Position numbers and translations under genes: made by a program
Shown here: in pieces, positions 58,503 through 64,000 of the stretch
Layout: the number at the start of each line of letters is the position of its first letter
How positions within the stretch are numbered: position 1 is the first letter of the stretch
The notes under the pieces: model-generated
The model's input: the letters and a program-made list of their open reading frames with translations, nothing else
Databases searched by the model: none
Told to the model about the DNA's origin: nothing
NCBI GenBank assembly: GCA_029747585.1
Contig: JAPEVF010000042.1
Coordinates: 1-64,000 of the forward strand
Reading direction: 5' to 3'
Length of the DNA: 64,000 bases
From: Pleurotus djamor
Taxonomy: Eukaryota; Basidiomycota; Agaricomycetes; Agaricales; Pleurotaceae

Positions 58503-58794
58503 CATACTACCCATCGCTTTTTGTACTACTTATTCTGGCATCATCGTTCAATCCACTTTCCCAGTCCCATCCTTCTCAGTCTTCTCAGTCGATTCCGAAT
58601 TGAAGCTCCTTGTCACGTGTGTATAACGAGATAGGGGAGTCATGATGATACTCACTTTCGGTTCATCGCCGCAGTCAAGCATGAATCACTCCCTTCCTTC
58701 TTTCACTGACCCTTCCCTTTCAATATCTTCTGTGCGTATCCAGGCGTGATTATCTCCAGAATCTAGCGTTGAACCGGCATCGCAGTTCGATTCC

Positions 58795-61700
58795 ATGGTT
58801 GAGATCAAGCCGTCTGATGTCATTCCTTCGGACTTCGTTTCTGTTAGCCCAAGTCCCGAGGACGACAAGCACAGGCTCTTGTATACGCGATCCAAAGTGT
58901 ATGTTCATCCCACTCATTATGCCAGAGACAACATCCCTGGGTTCGTGGCGTTGGTGAAACGGGTATGTTGTCCCCCCTGAGCAATGCAGCTGTAACCGAC
59001 CATGATACCCTAGGAAGCTACAAACCCAACATACCTGTTGGCGTGGATCCCCGAGACGCTCCTCAATGAGAAGGGGAACGAAGAATGGAAGAAATTCGCC
59101 AGGATCGAAGAGCATGCTCCGACTGAGGATGAGGACGACGGTATGTGGTCTTGGCCTGGCGCATTCCGAGCCACTGATACATCTCGCTTCTATAAGATGT
59201 CGTGTTCATCGACCTCCCCAGTCATCGGCCAGAGTCATATGCATTCTCGGTGCCCTTGACTTCCATCTACTCGCTCATAATACATCCCCCGTCACTATCA
59301 TCTTGGTGTACGTGTCACCTTATCCTTGGAATTGCATCATTTGACTCAGTAACTGCGCAGACGGTTCCATAGCCATCAACCTTATCAACGGGGATACACT
59401 TCCTACCCTCCATTTCCACGACGATGAGTCGCGCTCCTTCACGGCCGCAACGCCCAAATCACCGTTCACCACCGAAGTCGGATTGACTTCATACCCCCCT
59501 CTACCCTCTTCCCCATCGCCTCCTCCAAAGTCCAGTGGGTCCTGGGGAGGTGAAGATTTGCTCACGAGATTGCGCTCGTACGCGCATGTCCTTCGATCTA
59601 CGCTCCAACCCTCGTTATATCTCATCGACCCCTCCAAGGCTGATGTTGAAACACATACGACACAGATATTCGACGACGATGCAGTAGATGATATCCTTGC
59701 ACAGTCTTCATATGCAAATTCATATTCCCCAGTACCCGCGCACCGAAGACCTCGTCCTCTGTCACCATCTATGAACCCATACTCGCAGCGTTCATCGGTA
59801 TTGCACAGGTCACTAGGTTCCCCTTCGAGTTCATCGCCGCCTACTCAGGCACGCATGGCTTTACTACAATCCTTCTCAAATATCACCCGAGCTACCCGAC
59901 ACGCTGCCCAAAACATCCTCTCTCATCCCCTCGCGAAACCCATCGTACCCCATCTGCCTGACCCAGTCAAAAGCTTGGTCAACGCAAACGGTGAGACGGA
60001 GTGGGGTAGCTGGGTGGAAAAGGGTGGTGTTGGGGAGTTTGAGAGTGCACGCGTCTACCTTGCACGGTGGGCTCGTATAGTCGCTGAGGAAGGCGAGCGC
60101 GCTCGGAGGAGAGAAGCGCAGTCGATGACCTCATCCCAGACAAACGAGGCTGAAGAGACTTCCCTTGGTGTCTTTGAATTGCTACACTCGGCAGCCAATT
60201 TACCAACACCCAAGTCGTGTCGCGATCCAACCCATCCTATCGACGAAGCTACTTGGAAAGGGTGGTTTGGGAAGGACGGAAGGCCTTGTATCTCCAAAGA
60301 AGAGATGAAGCGCGAGGTATTCCAACGAGGTGTCACTCCACATGGTCGTTTGCGTCGTCAGGTTTGGCCCTCCCTTCTTGGTGTACATGAATGGAACACC
60401 ACTACCGCCGAACGCGCAGCCACCTGGGCAATAAAAAAAGTGAGTTCCATAATGGTATCTAACCCAGTATTCAAATAACACAATACACTATGAAAGGCGA
60501 CGCTACCACGAGCTTAGAGATCAGTGGTGTGGCGTTCCCGAGGTTTTCGAACGCCAGGATATCATTGATGTTGGTTATACAAGTATATGCCCCTTTCCTC
60601 GCTGAACCTGTCTTCACAGGAACGGCATCGTATTGATGTTGACTGCCGTCGGACAGATCGCACCCATCCACTGTTTGCAAACACTACATCAGACGATAAA
60701 AACACTCAGCGATACTCTACAATATCACCTCAGTTAGTCGATATCGGCGCTCAGTCTCCTAGCAATGCACACGTCGATCGGTTAGGAGGAATACTACTCA
60801 CCTATAATTTCTACGAAACAGACCTCGGTGCGTTGCTACGATCTGCTGCCATTTACTAAGACCCTAAGAACAAACAGGGTACGTGCAGGGGATGTCAGAC
60901 CTTTGCGCACCAATCTACGTCATCATGGCCGACGATGAAGAAGCGGAGGAGCTTACATTCTGGTGCTTCGTGGAGGTCATGAACCGCATGGTAAGCTCTG
61001 TGAACGACTTCGTTGGTCTGGGGTTACTTTCTCCTTTATAGAAAGAGAACTTCCTTCGGGATCAAAGTGGAATGAAGAGGCACCTTTTGACACTCCAACA
61101 ACTAATTGGTTTCATGGACCCAGAGCTCTACCGACATCTAGGTATCCACCTTGGTCTCCTTATGTCGCACCTTTGCTTACCCGTTTTCTACAGAAAAGAT
61201 AGACGGGCTTAATCTCTTCTTCTGTTTCCGGTCAGTGCTTTCTGACCTCACTCCTCCACTCAGATTCAGCTGATGTGTCACCTTCAGCTGGGTCTTGATT
61301 TCGTTCAAGAGAGAGTTTCCATTCGATGATGTTCTCAAGCTTTGGGAAGTGCTTTGGACAGACTATTACAGCAATAATTTCGTCCTTTTCGTCGCCTTAG
61401 CCGTTTTAGAGTCTCATCGGGATATGATACTTAGATATCTGGTCGAGGTAAGTTGAACGGAATAACTCACCTTCAGTCACTAACGTGGTCTCTTGATTAG
61501 TTTGATGAAATCTTAAAGGTAAGGATTCGCATAGATAGATTGGAACGTCGACTCAACCGTCCCCCCCAGTATTGCAACGAACTGAGTATGACGATCGAGC
61601 TCGATTCAACGCTTGCACAGGCCGAAGTGCTATTCCTTTCATTCTCTCAGCTCGTTGCTGACATGGACCGGCGGCGTGCGGAGGACTTTGATGAACCAAC

Positions 61701-61803
61701 GAGGACCCTTCGTCAGCGGGGTGCTATGAACGCAAAGCAGGGAACTATAGCCGTGCCTGCGTTGTCGGAAAATCTCAGGAGCCTATTGAACGCATCTAGG
61801 TAG
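58795..61803 (+). CDS. GYP7: RabGAP of the Gyp7/TBC1D15 type
   Basis: Gyp7 accelerates GTP hydrolysis by vacuolar/late-endosomal Ypt7 (Rab7). The N-terminal domain reads LLYTRSKVYVHPTHYARDNI, AWIPETLLNEKGNEEWKKF and FSVPLTSIYSLIIHPPSLSS, matching the Gyp7 PH-like region. A Ser/Pro-rich linker follows. The TBC domain has WFGKDGRPCISKEEMKREVF, GVTPHGRLRRQVWPSLLGVH, the arginine-finger segment HRIDVDCRRTDRTHPLF, the glutamine finger YVQGMSDLCAPIYVIM, DGLNLFFCFRWVLISFKREF and VLKLWEVLWTDYYSNNFVLF. The protein ends SENLRSLLNASR. About 830 residues result. The start at 58795 is the first ATG in the conserved frame. About 12 codons before it also read open (ESSVEPASQFDS), so a short upstream exon is possible. 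Confidence 0.92.
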
Positions 61804-61905
61804 TTTACATTGTCATATAACGATATACATAGCAGCGATTTTATGTCCTCACGCGTTAGAGGGAGAAAGAGCAGCATTACGTACCTTTCACTTTCAACTT
61901 GACTC

Positions 61906-62772
61906 ATGTCCAACCTCACCATATTGCGAAGCTACGCGTCGAAGGCAGACTTGTCGAAGCTACCTCCGACCGTTCTCTTCAGCCACAACGATAAGACCTT
62001 AACCATCTTCGACGCGTATCCCAAAGCTATATTCCATTTCTTGCTCCTTCCTCGTACGCAGCCCCCGTTTTCTACTTTTGATATATCCAGCCTTCGCTCC
62101 TTGTTGAAATGCGAGAAATCAGCGGCGAAGACACTGTTGGAGCAAATGAATGAGGATGCGCAGGTCGTAGTGAAAGACATCGAAGCCGAAATGATCAGTC
62201 GGTATGGTTTTAAGTGGGACATTTGGCTAGGATTCCATGGTGCGCCTTCGATGGAGTGAGTAACTTGTACTGTGCCGGTGCGAACGCGTCGAATTGCCCT
62301 GACCATCTTGAAGACACCTTCATCTGCATATTATCTCATCTGATCTTTGCTCTGAGAAGCTCAAGAACAAGAAACATTACAACTCCTTCCATCCCAAGCT
62401 TGGATTTTTCATACACTTGAAAGACGTGCTCGAATGGTTTGATGGGGAAGATTCATACTTTGACACTGTATTTCGACGCCTCCTCGTTTACATCGCTGAA
62501 TCTGACCCTGCTTATTTTAGATGGCAAAGCTCGACAAGAAAACCTACGAGACCATGCTGAAGGAAGATCTCGCTTGCTGGAATTGTGGATCGGCTCAAAA
62601 GAACATGCCCACTCTCAAAACACATTTACAAGAAGAATTCGACACGTTGTCCACAAGGGAGAAGGCCAAGGCAGAGAGGAAGCGCAAGTTAGCAAAGAGA
62701 GAGGAAGCACCAGAGTTAGAGGCATCCGAGGCGTCCGACGACGCAGATGGGACGAAAAGGCAAAAAACTTGA
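61906..62772 (+). CDS. HNT3: Aprataxin homologue (HIT domain and C2HE zinc finger)
   Basis: Aprataxin removes AMP from 5' ends of DNA left by abortive ligation. The start MSNLTILRSYASKADLSKL leads to TVLFSHNDKTLTIFDAYPKA and FHFLLLPRTQPPFSTFDISS. An intron starting in the GTGAGT after SME joins HLHLHIISSDLCSEKL, the histidine triad with catalytic central His. Next come KHYNSFHPKLGFFIHLKDVL and, after a second intron, MAKLDKKTYETMLKEDLAC. The zinc finger has CWNC, then THLQEEF with His and Glu at the expected spacing. The C-terminal tail is basic, ending in GTKRQKT. Length is about 240 residues, near that of fission yeast Hnt3. The start follows Gyp7 by 102 bp on the same strand. Confidence 0.93.
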
Positions 62773-62881
62773 CGTTACATTCCATTTCCATATTTCCTGT
62801 CTAGTAGTTCTATGCACATAGCACAACACGGTAGCATCACAACAAATTCAGAATGTGCTAGGTACGTTCTCGGCTCGTCAG

Positions 62882-64000
62882 TTAAGCGGCGGACTTCTCA
62901 ACTTCAGCCTTAGACTCCTCAGCAATGGCGTGCAGCTTTTCGGCGCGAGACCTTTCACTGGCCTCTCGGATGGCCCAAGTCAATTCGTACGTGCGGCAAG
63001 CATCTGATGATTTCAAGCTAAGTGACGTTGTGAATTCCATCCAAGTGACATGATTTACCTTCGTAGGAGCTGAGAATCTGGCCCGCATCAGATTCTTCTT
63101 CGATGTCTTCCACGATATCGATCAAGTTGGAGATCTGGTATTACGACTGTCAGCGAGGGGTATAATGTCTCGACGTAGTGAGATCACCTCGGAGAAGAAG
63201 GGATCGTCATCAGGGAATCGGACGGTTTGCTCGTGGTCATCTCCAGGTTTGCGAATCACCAGGATTGGCTGGACGTAAGGATCAACCAATCTAGTATGGA
63301 TTAGACATGAGGGCGCGACACAGAGCAGCGGCCAACTGACTTGAGTTGGTAACCATCTGCGTAAACTTCGAGTTCACAACTATAATTGGTCCCTTGAAGG
63401 GCGACAACATGGGTGAAGCTTCCAACGGCGCCACTTTCATATTTCCTTAGAGAAGGTGGGTGTCAGTGATCATTCACATGCATGAGCGACTGGGAGATGT
63501 CTTACCAAGTCGCGGCCGTCACACGAGGGATCCTGTTCTCTGGGGCAATTTTAGACTCGTCGATAGTCATCTTGGAGAGGTGACCGGCATTTTCGTCCCA
63601 TTCCAAGGAATGAGCGGTAACGGATGTGACATCAACTTCACCGCCGAAGTAGCGAGAGAGATCGCAGAAGTGAGTACCTTGCTCTACGATAGGGCCGGCG
63701 CTACAATGACGTCAGCCTTCTTGCACAGACAGAACATGATACAAAACCTACCTCTTCGACTTGTCCCACCAGTCAGGCTTTGCAATGGCCTCGTATGCGC
63801 AAGCATAACGAGCGATGGTGGCCATAACGGTGAGGTTGTTCTCCTGGATAATCTGTTTCATCATCTGAACTGCCTTGAGGTACCGAAGCATGTACCTAAG
63901 ATTACAGAACGAAAATGGGAATTTGTCCACGGTTTAACGGTGTTTAATACGTACCCAACAGAGCAAATCGTCTTGGAATCGTGGATGCTTTTCGCAATCT
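62882..64000 (-). CDS. Gfo/Idh/MocA-family oxidoreductase, 5' partial
   Basis: The gene enters from the right edge, so its N-terminal NAD(P)-binding Rossmann fold is outside the window. Visible exons read YVLRYLKAVQMMKQIIQEN, ARYACAYEAIAKPDWWDKSK, GPIVEQGTHFCDLSRYFGGE, VDVTSVTAHSLEWDENAGHL, VTAATWKYESGAVGSFTHVV, GTNYSCELEVYADGYQLKLV and TVRFPDDDPFFSEISNLID. They end in EEESDAGQILSSYEDACRTY and a Lys/Glu-rich tail with the stop at 62882-62884. The EQGTHFCDLSRYF motif, with Gly-Thr-His and a downstream Asp, is typical of the substrate-binding domain of this family, in which such a histidine is often catalytic. Substrate, probably a sugar or inositol derivative, is unknown. At least six introns lie in the visible part. 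Confidence 0.86.

Overview
The window is nuclear DNA of a filamentous basidiomycete, most likely an Agaricomycete. The evidence is a gene about every 2.4 kb on both strands, many introns of about 50-70 bp that break almost every reading frame, fungus-specific proteins (Zn2Cys6 regulator, Shr3, Sec66, Gyp7, Nse1) and no bacterial operons, insertion sequences, CRISPR arrays or phage genes. No tRNA or rRNA gene was recognised. Scattered N bases, densest between about 15.9 and 52.4 kb, mark consensus uncertainty.

Layout. 0-8.5 kb: a RhoGEF cut by the left edge, asparagine synthetase (minus), a plasma-membrane-type syntaxin, and phosphatidylinositol synthase. 8.6-16.5 kb: an N-terminally extended AAA ATPase, then three minus-strand genes: the SMC5/6 RING subunit Nse1, phosphatidylserine synthase, and the DNA primase large subunit. 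16.7-21.7 kb: one long minus-strand gene for a disordered protein with Arg/Asp/Glu-rich repeats. 21.7-31.6 kb: a USP7/Ubp15 deubiquitinase, Sec66, mitochondrial citrate synthase, and an unrecognised protein with a Pro/Gly-rich tail. 32.1-41 kb: a PP2A B56 subunit, a cytosolic HSP70 and a secreted PhoD-type phosphatase. 41.1-49.9 kb: a Zn2Cys6 regulator, a TBC1D5-like RabGAP and the succinate dehydrogenase flavoprotein. 49.9-53.7 kb: an SPF45-type splicing factor, a RsfS/iojap-domain protein and Shr3. 53.9-64 kb: a LETM1/Mdm38 protein, an ALKBH1-like dioxygenase, ribosomal protein eS21, a Gyp7 RabGAP, an aprataxin homologue, and a Gfo/Idh/MocA oxidoreductase cut by the right edge.

This is mostly a conserved housekeeping region, not a gene cluster or defence island. 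Loose themes are membrane trafficking (syntaxin, two RabGAPs, Sec66, Shr3), phospholipid head-group synthesis (two CDP-alcohol phosphotransferases 5 kb apart), mitochondrial function (citrate synthase, SDH1, LETM1, RsfS, the AAA ATPase) and genome maintenance (Nse1, Pri2, aprataxin, ALKBH1). I found no convincing novel multi-gene system. The points most worth a second look are two apparent GC-AG introns in the phosphatase gene, MluI-box motifs next to NSE1 and PRI2, start codons 22 bp apart for LETM1 and ALKBH1, a substituted EF-hand ligand in LETM1, and two conserved-looking proteins of unknown function.

Gene models were joined by hand from reading frames and GT-AG sites. Start, stop and domain assignments are firmer than individual internal splice sites.
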